64,000 bases of DNA from Artemisia argyi (GCA_030686995.1 CM060709.1:123968373-124032372); one strand, 5' to 3'. Shown: positions 33,505 through 43,906, counted from the first letter of the stretch. A program made the numbers and translations. The notes: generated from the sequence alone by a model not told the origin.

Positions 33505-33985
33505 TGTTCGTGTAGGTGACCGTCCGGTCATGTCTTTCGGACGGCGATACACTCTGGAGCAACACCGGACAGACTAGACAACTCCGTCCGTCTTTCCCTG
33601 GATTCGCGGGATTAGGTTGGCCACGTGGTAAATTTGTCTGACACCCTAATACTAGGGTGGCTCGTCAGAACATACCCTAGATGTCAGGAATAGTGACATA
33701 CTCGTACCTCACACAGTATCGGAACAGTAGACAGGTACAGTTTTGAAGTAGTATAAATAGAACTCATTTACTCATATGCATTTAAGATTCTTTTCCTTAA
33801 AACACACACACACATACATTTATATCCGAACCTTCAACTTACTCTCACGCTGGAGCTTGGTCCTGGGATAACACCCGGGGCGAGGCTAACGCGTTTCTGG
33901 TTTCCTGCAGATACCGAAGACCTTGAACGCAACATCAAGGGATACTTCGTAGCATCCATCATTCCCGCAGGAATTTACTCAAACA
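33505..33985 (+). repeat. Element F 3' LTR
   Basis: Matches 9816-10298 with about 20 substitutions. CAAGA follows at 33986-33990. Confidence 0.93.
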
Positions 33986-33990
33986 CAAGA

Positions 33991-35406
33991 CACTTGTTTT
34001 ATCCAAATCTGGATTTTTCAAGCTTATAAATAAGTTGTAAATGTATTCAATGGGTGCTTGATCTTTTGTTTGAACTGATATAAGTGTTGTTAAAAAACAA
34101 GCAAAGCTTTTAATTAGTCAAATTACTTACTTACCATTCTAGATATCATAAATAAACACAAAATAGTTTGAAATGTATGTAAATTTATTTTTAGTTTCTT
34201 TTTCATATATATCTTTTTACAATAATAAGTTCTAACTCAATATAATCCGTCAAACATTTCTAAAAAAATAAAATATTAAAATAAACTCTAGCTTTAGCTC
34301 TACCTCAAGCTACAACTAATAATTATGTCGAACATAGTCCTAGCGCCAAATATGTGTTAGTTACGTACTTGTGTAATTCTCAAGCTACAACTAATAATGT
34401 CGAACATAGTCCTAGCGCCAAATATATGTTAGTTACGTACTTGTTTAATGAACATTCTCTCCATTGACTGAACTGTCACATATTTTCTTGGCGTAGTGCC
34501 AAAAATGTGTTAATTTATTTAAGCCGTAGAATTATTATGAATATTCACATTCACATGCTTGGCGTTATAATATATCATGTTTGCCACCAGTACTATTTTG
34601 TGAAATAATAAACATATACTCCCTCTATCTCGTTTATTATTCTATCCCATATCTCTTTTGTGATATTCTATTTTAGTGTTCACTTTATATTTTAAATAAT
34701 AAAAATTAACTTTAGTGGTTAATTTCAATATTTAATTAATGAAAAATGCGGCAAGAGAGATTATTTAAAAATTGGTTCATTATAAAGGACAATTTAGTTA
34801 CGCACTTTTTGGAAGGTAGAGCCAAATATTTGTTAGTTACAAACAATATAAATAATAAAAATTAACTTTAGTGGTTAGTTTCAATATTTAATTAATGAAA
34901 AATGTAGTAAGAGAGATTTTTTTTTTTTTTTTTTTTTTAAAGGACATTTATTGTTCGCTACGCACTTTTTACTAGGGTCAAATATTTGTTAAAGCATCTA
35001 CAATGCAAAAAGTCTTTAAATACTTTTTGCATTTAATGCTTTTTATGTTTAATGCAAAAGACTTTGGGGAAAAACTTTGAGTTTGCTAAATCTTTCTACA
35101 AAGCTTTTTAAAAAGCTTTCACTACAATGCCAAAAAACCCTTTCAAAAGACTTTTGGTAATAGTAAAAAGCTATTGATAGTTTGTGCATTGCGGATGCTC
35201 TTAGTTGATTGATTCTTAACGTTATTTATGAATTTATATTTTTTTTCTTGGCATATAGTGCCAAAAATGTATTAGTTACTTTGCTTTATTTACATGTTCC
35301 ATGTTTGGCACCCATACTATTTTGCGAACTAATAAATAGTTGATTGACGTAATCGCCAAATTCATAAGTTATATCCATCTCCTATTCTCCTATCTTTCTC
35401 AAAACG
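33991..35406. other. Host spacer upstream of the SDR gene, with local duplications
   Basis: Contains a tandem duplication of about 72-75 bp (about 34307-34381 and 34382-34450; CTAGCGCCAAATAT words). A second dispersed duplication of about 65 bp (about 34700-34760 and 34850-34916) includes AATTTCAATATTTAATTAATG. The word GTGCCAAAAATGT recurs near 34497 and 35258. A MITE sits at 34993-35200. A weak TATA-like AATAAATAG lies about 75 bases before the SDR start codon. No other gene is seen. Confidence 0.6.
34993..35200. mobile_element. Tourist-like MITE, 208 bp
   Basis: Ends AAGCATCTACAATGCA and, inverted, GAGCATCCGCAATGCA, flanked by TTA on both sides (34990-34992 and 35201-35203). TTA duplications and such TIRs fit PIF/Harbinger-derived MITEs. 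It lies about 200 bp upstream of the SDR start codon. Confidence 0.7.
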
Positions 35407-36485
35407 ATGAACTCTCTCATTTCTAAAAGGTATATTCATTTCTAAGAGATATATTTTCTTACTCTTTATTATTCCATTTGTAAAAATATGTAATATATTT
35501 TTACAATTTATAATTTGAATGCAGATTTTAGCTAATAAAATGTTGTTTCTATCCTTGTATTTAATGCACAAATTGAAAGCACATTTTGTGATATGACAGT
35601 TAGATAGAAGAATTCAGATATTATCATTCTTTTTTATTGATTTAACATGTTACAATATGGTTGTTTTATTACAGATTGGAAGGGAAAGTTGCCATAATCA
35701 CTGGCGGTGCTAGCGGCTTCGGTGAAAGCACAGTGAGGTTATTTGCTAAGCACGGTGCCAATGTTTTGATAGCTGATGTCCAAGACGATCTAGGTAATTC
35801 AATTTGTGCTGATTTTGTGTCTGCTCCGAGCGAAGTTATCTACGTTCGTTGTGATGTTACTAAAGAGGCTGACGTAAAGAATGTTCTCGACACTGCGGTT
35901 TCTAAGTTTGGAAAGGTTGACATCGTGTTTAGCAACGCTGGCATCCCAGGGAACCCAGATTTCTCCATCCTAGACTTTGATAGCGAAAATGTGAAGCGGA
36001 TTTTGGACGTCAATGTGTTTGGATCATTCTTGGTAGCCAAACATGCTGCCAGGGTTATGATTCCCGCGAAATGTGGGGCGATAATATTCACTTCAAGTAT
36101 GGCATCGGTGCTTTCCGGCGAAGCACCGTACTCATACTCTGTATCAAAGCATGCAGTAGTGGGGTTGATGAAAAACTTGTGTGTTGAATTAGGACAACAC
36201 GGGATTAGGGTGAACTGTATTTCACCCCGTACCATCGCGACCCCAATGCTGACTAATGCAACAGGGTTGGATAAGTCTGTTATAGATGAGATTATATGTG
36301 GTTCATCCATCTTGAAAGGGGTAGTGCCGACAGTGGAAGACGTGGCTGAGGCAGCTTTGTATTTGGGAAGTGGTGAGTCAAAGTTTGTGAGTGGGATAAA
36401 TTTGGTTGTGGATGGAGGTTATAGCACCACAAATCAAGAATACCTTAAGCTCTTTGGTCAAAAGCTTGAAGCCCTTCGACATTAG
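35407..36485 (+). CDS. Short-chain dehydrogenase/reductase (SDR110C-like), two exons
   Basis: NAD(P)-dependent oxidoreductase, 277 aa, probably cytosolic. Exon 1 is 35407-35429 (MNSLISK plus two bases). The intron is 35430-35674 (GTATATTC to TTATTACAG). Exon 2 is 35675-36485, and joining gives AGA-TTG, R-L, before EGKVAIITGG. The tiny first exon is typical of this family. Motifs: TGGASGFG at 17-24 (usual I is F), Asp42 after beta-2 favouring NAD, NAG at 95-97, Asn121, Ser near 149, Tyr162 and Lys166 (YSVSK). Length is normal and no defect is visible. The nearest remembered families are xanthoxin dehydrogenase-like, borneol dehydrogenase-like and short-chain aldehyde dehydrogenase 1-like proteins. 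A terpenoid-alcohol role is plausible but the substrate cannot be read from sequence. This is the only apparently intact host gene here. Confidence 0.9.
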
Positions 36486-37102
36486 AAGTCAAATCTGAAA
36501 AAATTGTTGTGCAACTATATGTGCATACTAGATTCAGAAATTTGTTTCCCTTTTGTTTGATCTTTGATTCCGAGAATTGTTACACAAGTGCATGTATTTG
36601 GTTGAAATTGATTTGACTATAAAATGATTCAAGATGTTTCATTTTCCTTCACCATTAAATGCAAAAAATTCCAAGTATATGCGTTCCTTTTTTCTTTGAA
36701 CGTACGTATGTCACACCTCCATACCACTTATCTCAGAATAATAAACATATATCACAGCTATCTCAAACGATATTAGAATTCACAAGGTTGGTGGCATCTC
36801 GTATAACACTCGGTTAAAATCCCTTGCGTGGCACCTCATACATAATTGTTTACTTAGAAAATTATATTCTAGGGCTAGTGTAGGATTTATTTTTAAGGCA
36901 TTGGATTTGTTTCTAAAAACAAGTACCTGTCAACAAATGGCCTTAAAGGCCAGCCTAAACAATTTTGGGCTTTTACATATATGTCAGGCTTGGAAACGAA
37001 AGCCCAGTCAATCGGGCGTTTTGCCCAAACATAAAACAAGAAATAGGCATGTCGCTATGAATATAAAGGGTTAAACCTTAAGGTGTCTTGGTTGGTTTGT
37101 TT

Positions 37103-37157
<55 letters not shown>

Positions 37158-37298
37158 TTGATTTGGTTGATCATCATATCATTTATCCTAACCTAATTCT
37201 AAGGTATGATATCTTTACCATTAGCTATTTGAGTACTTGATTTCCGTGTATGCTAATGAATCTCTTATTATTTTTGTTTAGTTTAGAGGAAAGTTACA
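36486..37298. other. SDR 3' flank and F-box upstream region with poly(A) tract
   Basis: Noncoding. Holds a 50-base A run (37105-37154), which might be a retroposon tail, but no SINE promoter boxes or LINE sequence could be recognised before it. The F-box start codon follows about 145 bases later. Confidence 0.5.
37105..37154. repeat. Poly(A) tract, 50 bp
   Basis: Uninterrupted run of A upstream of the F-box gene. Confidence 0.95.
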
Positions 37299-38492
37299 AT
37301 GTTGGACCACATCGCGTTTGATATCCAAGAACAAATCTTCAAAAAGCTTCCTGTTAAGTCTTTGATAAAATTCAGATCCGTCTCAAAGCCATGGAAGTCT
37401 TTGATAGATAGCTCTGAATTTATTGCCGGCTACAATGCCTGCCAAGCTCAGCCACAACGTCTGTTAATAAGTTACAAAGATGATTATTATTATGGTACCC
37501 CCAATAGGCTTATTTCGATCATATACGATGAAACTTTCCCTCAACACAAGTTCACTCTGACTCTTCCACAGTCTGCTAACTCACTTACGGATTCAGTAGA
37601 AGTCGGTAGTTCTCATGGATTGTTCTGCTTTTCCGGTTATTATAAGAACTCTAAAACAATGATGGCTTTTATCTGGAATCCTTCAATAAGAAAATCTGTA
37701 GCCATCAATTTTCCCAGTGTGTCTGATATAGCTTATGAGACTGTTGTAGGTTTTGGGGTTTGTCCTCTTACTCTTGACCCTAAGGTTATCATGATTCCAC
37801 AGGACATCCCTTCGGCTGGAACCATGAAACGTGTAAATTGCAACCCTTATCAAGTTAAGGTTTTTACATTAAGCTCACGTGCTTGGAGAACTCCGTACAG
37901 AAATCTGCCTCATGCATCAATTGGATTAGAAAAGTCTCAGGTAGTTATAGATGGGTTTATTTATTGGCTTGCATTTGATATGGTTAGGTTAAATACTGGA
38001 TCTAGATATATTAATCTAATTATTTCATTTGATCTAAAGAGTGAAGAATTTAGAGAAATACATCTCCCAGAGAGTTTACTGAGTTTCAAAAACAAAAGTT
38101 TGTCCATCTCTAAGCTAAGGGAGTCTCTAGTTGTTCTTGAATACAATATGATCACTAGCGGGAGACAACTTTGTGCAATATGGATGTTGGATAATGGTGT
38201 TCCAAATTCCTTTACTCAGTTTTACACCATTAACGCACCAGATACTTCATTAAATACAGTATTGGGATTCACAAAGAGTGGTGCAATTTTAATTGAAAGA
38301 CAAGAGAAATGTAGAAATGATCTTAAACAGCCACTTGCTCTTTATGAACCTGACTCAAAAAACATTACTGAAATCGGGTTTTTTGGAAAAAAGTATTCAT
38401 TTTTGGTGCATTCATACATGGAAACACTACTTTGTTGGATTGGTTTCACAGGTTTGGATTGGAGCCAATTGTGTTTGAGAATTCGGTTGTAA
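37299..38492 (+). pseudogene. F-box protein with F-box-associated domain, 3' end interrupted by element G
   Basis: Probable substrate adaptor of an SCF ubiquitin ligase. The F-box is at residues about 4-45 (DIQEQIFKKLPVKSLIKFRSVSKPWKSLI). An F-box-associated region follows at about 90-330 (GLFCFSGYY, WNPSIRKSVAI, VKVFTLSSRAWR, VVIDGFIYWLAFD, IISFDLKSEEFREI). It is open for 397 codons, but the last 20 or so residues after METLL come from the LTR of element G (from 38433). The original frame resumes at 40841 after the duplicated TACTT as LLLDQLDGSIV, and a MITE then lies at 40876. Loss of the last few residues may or may not impair the protein, since both main domains remain. Single exon, normal length for the family. 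Confidence 0.87.
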
Positions 38493-38827
38493 TTCACCAT
38501 GTTCACGTTTCAATAAAACAGTAAATGGAAAAATAAACAAGAACTTGATAATACAAATATGACTTTCATAAAACTGTAAAAGGTGTTTACAATGACTCGA
38601 TTCTAGACCTATATACTAGGATGAAACGTTGTGCCTATACAATGAACAATACAACGTTTCATGCATAACTAACTTAACTATAAATAACTGTCATTTAACC
38701 TAACGGGGTGTTTGGGTTAAGGTTTAACCCAGCCCAAACTAAAACCTATTTGACCCATACGAATTAGATACATACAATACATAAATAATAAAGTCTAAAC
38801 AACATTCTAAGTAATTATTATGCTACA
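38433..38827 (-). repeat. Element G 3' LTR
   Basis: Matches 40441-40835 at 391 of 395 positions by eye. It supplies the chimeric tail and stop codon of the F-box frame. Confidence 0.94.
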
Positions 38828-38838
38828 TCTCCTTCCTA
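38828..38838 (-). other. Element G polypurine tract
   Basis: TAGGAAGGAGA on the minus strand, directly before the 3' LTR. Confidence 0.75.
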
Positions 38839-38882
38839 ATTACTGAATGTTGAAGTTTCCATCTTGCTGTGCTTGAATTTCT

Positions 38883-40409
38883 TCAAATAATGACAATAAA
38901 GTCATCACTTTCTGCTGTGCATTCACTTGATTTGTTGCTCTCTTTCATGACTTCTTCTCGTTCAATCTTGATCCTTTTCTTTGGTGATTCATCAACTATA
39001 TCCATTGCATCTTCCAAATCTGCATCCGGCTGTGGTCTAATGTATGCAGCAACTCTGCCATTTTCATCACTTTCTACCTTCCCTAGATTTGCTCTAAGTG
39101 CATCTTCATAATAAATTTTCACCATTCCAATATACTCTTTATAACATTCTTTCACTGTGTCTTGTTCTTCATCTGCCAATCCTAAGAGTCTTGCAACTTG
39201 GTACCATTGGTTGTTGAGAGTAATATTCATATATCCGCCCAATTCATCAACAAACTTATATAATCCTAACATGTCCACTTTTATTACCCCAATGATGGGT
39301 GGTAACTCTCCTAATGCACTTTGCCTCATAAATCCCAAATAAAACCATTCAAGCATCTCTAAGAACCTTTTACTCAATACTTCCCAATTTTCAAATACTA
39401 ATTTATCTATCTTGATCAAATTCAGAAAAGCAATAAACCTGGGAAAAGTATTGACCTTCATTGCATACAACGTGCCATTCAAACTCATGTAATCATGATC
39501 TATGTAATCATGATCTTCCTGATGATCCATTTTCAGTTCTTCTAAACCTTTGATCAGTGAGCATTCTTCTTCAATATCCAACGATTTGAAGTAATCATCA
39601 AGGAATTTGTTGTGGCTTGTGATTATGCTTTCATCATCTTGTTCTTCCATCATACCTTCTTCAATTCCATGATTCTCAAAACTATCAAACATATACTTCA
39701 ACTTGCATCGATCTGTCCCATATATCACTATAAATCCTTGCTCTTCAAGTTGTTCCATGCTTAGTACATTTAATGTTATTTCTGGAGTATATAACACATT
39801 TGCCATTATGATCTCTCCATCTCCAGTGCCCACAACTGCTTCTCCCACACCATATGAAACAATAAATTTCCTTTCATCCTCTTCTACTCCTTCCACTTTG
39901 AATCTCTTAAACATTCTTTTAAACAAATGTTTCATTGGAGACATGTGTCGCTTGTATGCAGAACTGACATACCAAATGTTGTCCCAACTTTCTTTTTCAG
40001 TCCCCTCAACCATGTAATCTGTGAGAACATGCACTTGTTCTTGATATTTTTCCTTTCCATGATTCTGTGGGTATGAAGGGTTCATGTCTGATGAGATATT
40101 GGAAGTTTCTGCAGTGTTTTGGTTGATGTGTAGTTTTTTTAGTTTCTTTGGACAGTTTCTGAAAATATGCCCACGTTTCCTACATGCATAACATCTTGGC
40201 CTTTTATCTTTCTTCTTGTAACTGCCATCATTCCTACTTTCTTTCTACATCTTTGTAGAGTTGTAAGACACAATTTCTTGTACCTTTTCTTTCAGCATCT
40301 TCTTTCCTTCAGGGGAGATTTTCTTTTTAGATTTGTTCCAAGATTTCAAATCATTCTGAATGGGTTGTTTTTGTGGTGTGTTTGTGGTATCGTTTTTTGA
40401 TGGCTCCAT
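38883..40409 (-). CDS. Zinc knuckle - degenerate protease - ARID fusion protein of element G (one nonsense codon)
   Basis: One frame of about 509 codons from ATG at 40409, broken only by TAG at 40245-40247; an ATG at 40085 opens an uninterrupted 400 codons. Order: a Lys-rich start, the zinc knuckle CYACRKRGHIFRNC (CX2CX4HX4C, 40152-40193), then a Copia protease-like stretch, IWYVSSAYKRHM to NVLYTPEITLNVLSMEQLEEQGF. The catalytic D-S-G is replaced by S-S-A, so it cannot cleave. An acidic linker follows, then an ARID-type domain (LPPIIGVIKVDMLGLYKFVD, ELGGYMNITLNNQWYQVARL, YKEYIGMVKIYYEDA) and a basic KKRIKIERE that may be a nuclear signal. ARID domains bind DNA, often in chromatin complexes. 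A nucleic-acid-binding or targeting role is inferred. I remember similar fusions among Asteraceae predicted proteins, but no functional study. Confidence 0.82.
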
Positions 40410-40425
40410 CCAGGAATCAGAACAT

Positions 40426-40440
40426 GTGCTCTGATACCAA
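40426..40440 (-). other. Element G primer-binding site (tRNA-iMet)
   Basis: TTGGTATCAGAGCAC on the minus strand, immediately after the 5' LTR. Typical Copia primer site. Confidence 0.9.
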
Positions 40441-40835
40441 TGTTGGATTGGTTTCACAGGTTTGGATTGGAGCCAATTGTGTTTGAGAATTTGGTTGTAA
40501 TTCACCATGTTCACGTTTCAATAAAACAGTAAATGGAAAAATAAACAAGAACTTGATAATACAAATATGACTTTCATAAAACTGTAAAAGGTGTTTACAA
40601 TGACTCGATTCTAGACCTATATACTAGGATGAAACGTTGTGACTATACAATGAACAATACAACGTTTCATGCATAACTAACTTACCTATAAATAACTGTC
40701 ATTTAACCTAACGGGGTGTTTGGGTTAAGGTTTAACCCAGCCCAAACTGAAACCTATTTGACCCATACGAATTAGATACATACAATACATAAATAATAAA
40801 GTCTAAACAACATTCTAAGTAATTATTATGCTACA
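40441..40835 (-). repeat. Element G 5' LTR
   Basis: Promoter-side LTR on the minus strand; pair of 38433-38827. Confidence 0.94.
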
Positions 40836-40840
40836 TACTT

Positions 40841-40875
40841 TTGCTTGATCAGCTAGATGGTAGTATCGTGATGAA
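40841..40875 (+). pseudogene. F-box gene, displaced 3' coding piece
   Basis: Continues the frame of the F-box gene as LLLDQLDGSIV when the G insertion and one TACTT are removed. The hAT-like MITE begins at 40876, so the original stop cannot be fixed. With the MITE removed, the frame would end a few codons later. Confidence 0.6.
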
Positions 40876-41054
40876 CATTGGCGGAGATAGAAAAATTTCT
40901 GTGGGAGGGCCGAAACAATTTTTTTTGGGGAAGTAATTAGATGGGAGAACAGATTTTCCGGAAATACACATGAAATTGCAAATAAATACACTAACGGGCT
41001 TAGACGACGTAGGGGGCCAGGACCCTTCCCGGTCCTCATGTAGCTCCGCCCTTG
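40876..41054. mobile_element. hAT-like MITE, 179 bp
   Basis: Ends CATTGGCGGAG and, inverted, CAAGGGCGGAG. The flanking 8-mers GTGATGAA (40868-40875) and TTGACGAA (41055-41062) agree at 6 of 8 positions, consistent with a decayed hAT duplication. Inserted at or near the end of the F-box coding sequence. Confidence 0.65.
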
Positions 41055-41262
41055 TTGACGAAGATAAAGACAGATTAATTTGCAAGGAGAAGACCCTGAG
41101 AATGGTGCCTTTTGAGTAGGCAAGCAAGGTATGGATATATTCTAAGTAAATGATAATTTAATCGCATTACTACACATTGATGTTTGTGTTAGCAATCAGA
41201 TCAATGCATCTAAAACATGTAATATGATTACTTTCTCATTTTATGAAAGTCTAGCTAATTCA

Positions 41263-41447
41263 ACACTTCGGTGGTGTTTGGCGTTGGTTCCTTGAGTCAT
41301 TGTTTTGGCGTAAGTTATGTGGGTTGTTTCATAGAAGTGCCCGTTGTTTTTGTTGTGGTGTTTTAACTAATGTATTTTAGGAAATATAGTAATCCTAGCT
41401 TCTCGCTAGTTATCTTAATATAAATTTTTTCTGTTAAAACAAAAAAA
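41263..41447 (+). mobile_element. Possible LINE 3' tail
   Basis: GGTGGTGTTTGGCGTTGG to TTAATATAAATTTTTTCTG resembles 3' ends of plant L1 elements, with the small hairpin CTAGCTTCTCGCTAG and an A-rich end. No coding remains. Tentative. Confidence 0.3.
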
Positions 41448-41461
41448 TAAAGCTAATTCAA

Positions 41462-41640
41462 CTTTTTTTTTTCTTTTTTTTTTTTAGTATAATACAAGGT
41501 GATTCGCTATCTCATGGGGAGGTCTAGCCTCATAAAGCGTGAATGTCTACTGCCATGGAGATGTAAACCTATTCAAATCTTCCACATTTCAAGATTTTTA
41601 CTAAACTATTCACTATTAACTTACCAGATCGATATTTAGT
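41462..41640 (-). mobile_element. Possible SINE, minus strand
   Basis: A T-rich run at 41462-41485 would be the poly(A) tail on the minus strand, preceded by TTGTATTATACT as in several plant SINE tails. AAGATTTGAATAGG on the minus strand could be a decayed B box. No clear A box or target duplication. Confidence 0.3.
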
Positions 41641-41826
41641 AAAGACCGTTTGGTAGGCCTATAATCGTATGAAAATGAGATCATTGTATTTACATATACA
41701 GATTGGGTGCAATTTATCAAGTCATCTTGTGTTTTTGTATATTGCTCTCAATTTTTTTTTTATTATTTATTATTATTTTTTTAAATAAATGTTCATGCCA
41801 ATTTAAGAAATAAATTAAAAGCTAAG

Positions 41827-41828
<2 letters not shown>

Positions 41829-41891
<63 letters not shown>

Positions 41892-41892
41892 T
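41829..41892. repeat. (TTA)n microsatellite
   Basis: About 20 TTA/ATT units. Confidence 0.95.
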
Positions 41893-42983
41893 TAACGGCA
41901 TAAATGTTATGTACAAAAGACTCTAGCAAGATGCTAGAGCTTAAGATACCAGTTACATGAGATTGTTAGAAGTGAGATCAATGTTTCTAATATTCATGAT
42001 GATGGTTCAAGTAATAATGCAATATAACCTGAAGTGCCTTGTGGGAATTAGGCATGTGAACTTGGTTTAATAGATGATCATGCTCACTCACTACAAGACT
42101 TTTAGCTTATTACTAGCAATATGGATACGAATCCCCCAAATTTGGTACTTCAATTTGATCACCTCTTGTTGTGTCTAGTTGGTGTTTGTGTAGGTTGCCT
42201 TTTATGCCTGGACCGGTCCGAATGTGCCAACTTAAATGCCGACTAAACAATGTAAAGCTTCATATGGGTCAATGTGGGCTAAATTATACTCCTTCCACTC
42301 TTTTGATCCTTGATTTGTTGGGTTGGTAACATTGAACTTGTTTAACTTTAATATGAGTGATGATGTACATTTATGATATTTTTTCAGATTATTATTATCA
42401 TTAGTAGTGACTTTGTCTTTCAAACTATGATTTCTAGTTATAAATATAGCATTGGATAATTTGGTATTATGACATTTAAAAGAAAATTCCACGAGCCAAG
42501 CCGTCATTTTTGTCTTCGACTCACATGAACATTTTCACAAGTGGGCCATTTTGACCCCCACCATTTTCTACCCATTTTCAAACCCCACCCAAGAACACAT
42601 TTTCCAGCAAAGGATGTGTAGGGCTATAAATTGGTGACATTGACCCAACAAGTACATACTATCACTCGGTCACGGGTCATCCATCAATGCACAATGATCA
42701 CACCACTTATCCTGAAAAAAGCTAACCCACTGGATACAAGTCCTATTATTCTCACTAGGAAACCAAATGTTACATCAACTGTAAGGATGTTCAAAATATG
42801 CGCTTATTGGATATGTGCTACACTTCTTAGTCAACATCTAAAGACATTCTCGTTCAAACCGTCTATAAATGGTTTATGTTTCATCAAGCATTGCTCGGAC
42901 CGGCAACTTGTCTCCATGGTTTATTATACTTTGCTACCGCATGCCTTATTACATGCTGAGGTTCATATTAACAATGAACATTG
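41893..42983. other. Spacer before element E, nothing recognised
   Basis: No RNA gene or mobile-element end was identified. The frame at 42631-43062 has no recognisable domain and runs into the E LTR. Confidence 0.5.
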
Positions 42984-42988
42984 GTTAG

Positions 42989-43404
42989 TGTTGAATGTGT
43001 TGGTCAAACCTTTCACTCATAATGTTCAGGGGCTGGTTCTGTCATTTTCAGAACTTTTCTAACTCTTAATATATTTGTCTTTCCATGTTTGTCTTGTGTT
43101 GTATTGTGCAGGGGCCTAAGGTGGTCAAGTGCAAAGTTGGTGTGGCTATATATTGCCTCTTCCCTGCTAGGGTTTTGGTTTAACACACATCTCAGCCTCT
43201 TCTAACGGCTCTATTATCTTTGGCATAATATCTCTTGTTGTATTGATGAGATCTAATCATTCCTGATCTCATCTCTTTTGTATCTGTATTGTATGTGATT
43301 GTTCACATACTTATTCTGTACTTCTTGTATTGAACTTATAACTCTTACTTTGAATCAAGGGGTGGTTGGTTGGATTTTATCTTGTGTTCTTATTATATTT
43401 TACA
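42989..43404 (+). repeat. Element E 5' LTR
   Basis: TGTTGAATGTG to ATATTTTACA. TATA-like CTATATATTG at about 43146-43155. Confidence 0.94.
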
Positions 43405-43416
43405 TGGTATCAGAGC
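43405..43416 (+). other. Element E primer-binding site (tRNA-iMet)
   Basis: TGGTATCAGAGC immediately follows the LTR, the standard Copia site. Confidence 0.95.
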
Positions 43417-43906
43417 TACGGCTCTTGATTATCGTGTAAGCTGGTATTTTGGATCTCTAGGGTTTCATCTGGTTTTTTGGGGGTTTCCTTAATTGGAGTG
43501 AGATCTAGTTGATTCGTGGGTAATTCGACACTTCTTGTTGGGTTACTTGTTGGTGGTGACTGGATCTGGTGAATTAGGGTCTGATCTTGGAAACCCTAAT
43601 TTTCTGGATTTGGGGATTCTTGTTTCTGAAGGTTTCTGGTACTTATTGGGGCCTGATTCGTTCACAATATCTCTAAACTAAGTGAATTAAGAGTATTGTG
43701 ACTCTCTTCCGCATCTCTTTTCCGTATAGCACTGTAAGATTCTTTCCTTTCTTATAAGTTTACTTGGTTTTTAGTTTAGAGGGTGCAAACGGTGTGGCTA
43801 ACATCTTGATCTGCCTCCCTGAGAGGTGTGAATACCTGCTCTGGTCACACCTATTCCTCTAGGCTTAGCCCTGTAACTCTTGTTTATCTGTTACTTATTT
43901 GCTCTT

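Larger units (their letters stand above)
9816..33985 (+). mobile_element. Element F: Tat-lineage Ty3/gypsy element, RT-deleted, host of nested B and D
   Basis: LTRs of 483 bp (9816-10298) and 481 bp (33505-33985) are flanked by the 5-bp duplication CAAGA (9811-9815 and 33986-33990). Without the nested insertion B the element is about 8.8 kb. The order is primer site, gag, protease, a stub of reverse transcriptase, RNase H, integrase, then a reverse-strand gene typical of the Tat lineage, and a G-rich polypurine tract. Almost all of the RT domain is missing and many stops and frameshifts are present. The LTRs differ at about 20 of 482 positions by eye, the oldest in the nest. Confidence 0.92.
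38433..40835 (-). mobile_element. Element G: 2.4-kb LTR element carrying a zinc-knuckle/ARID gene
   Basis: Two 395-bp direct repeats (38433-38827 and 40441-40835) differ at only four positions. The 5-bp duplication TACTT flanks them (38428-38432 and 40836-40840). On the minus strand the LTR runs TGTAGCAT to CCAACA. A tRNA-iMet primer site (40426-40440) and a polypurine tract (38828-38838) sit at the right places. The interior is filled by one frame (40409 to 38883). No integrase, RT or RNase H exists, so a Copia element must have mobilised it in trans. It sits in the 3' end of the F-box gene. Confidence 0.93.

Noticed and set aside
37105..37154. Poly(A) tract as the tail of a SINE or processed pseudogene
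   Set aside because: No promoter boxes, gene-like sequence or target duplication could be found around it.
40815..41127. Two minus-strand frames of about 90-100 codons
   Set aside because: They cover the hAT-like MITE and the end of an LTR; no conserved domain.
42631..43062. 143-codon frame left of and into the E LTR
   Set aside because: Crosses an LTR border and shows no recognisable domain.
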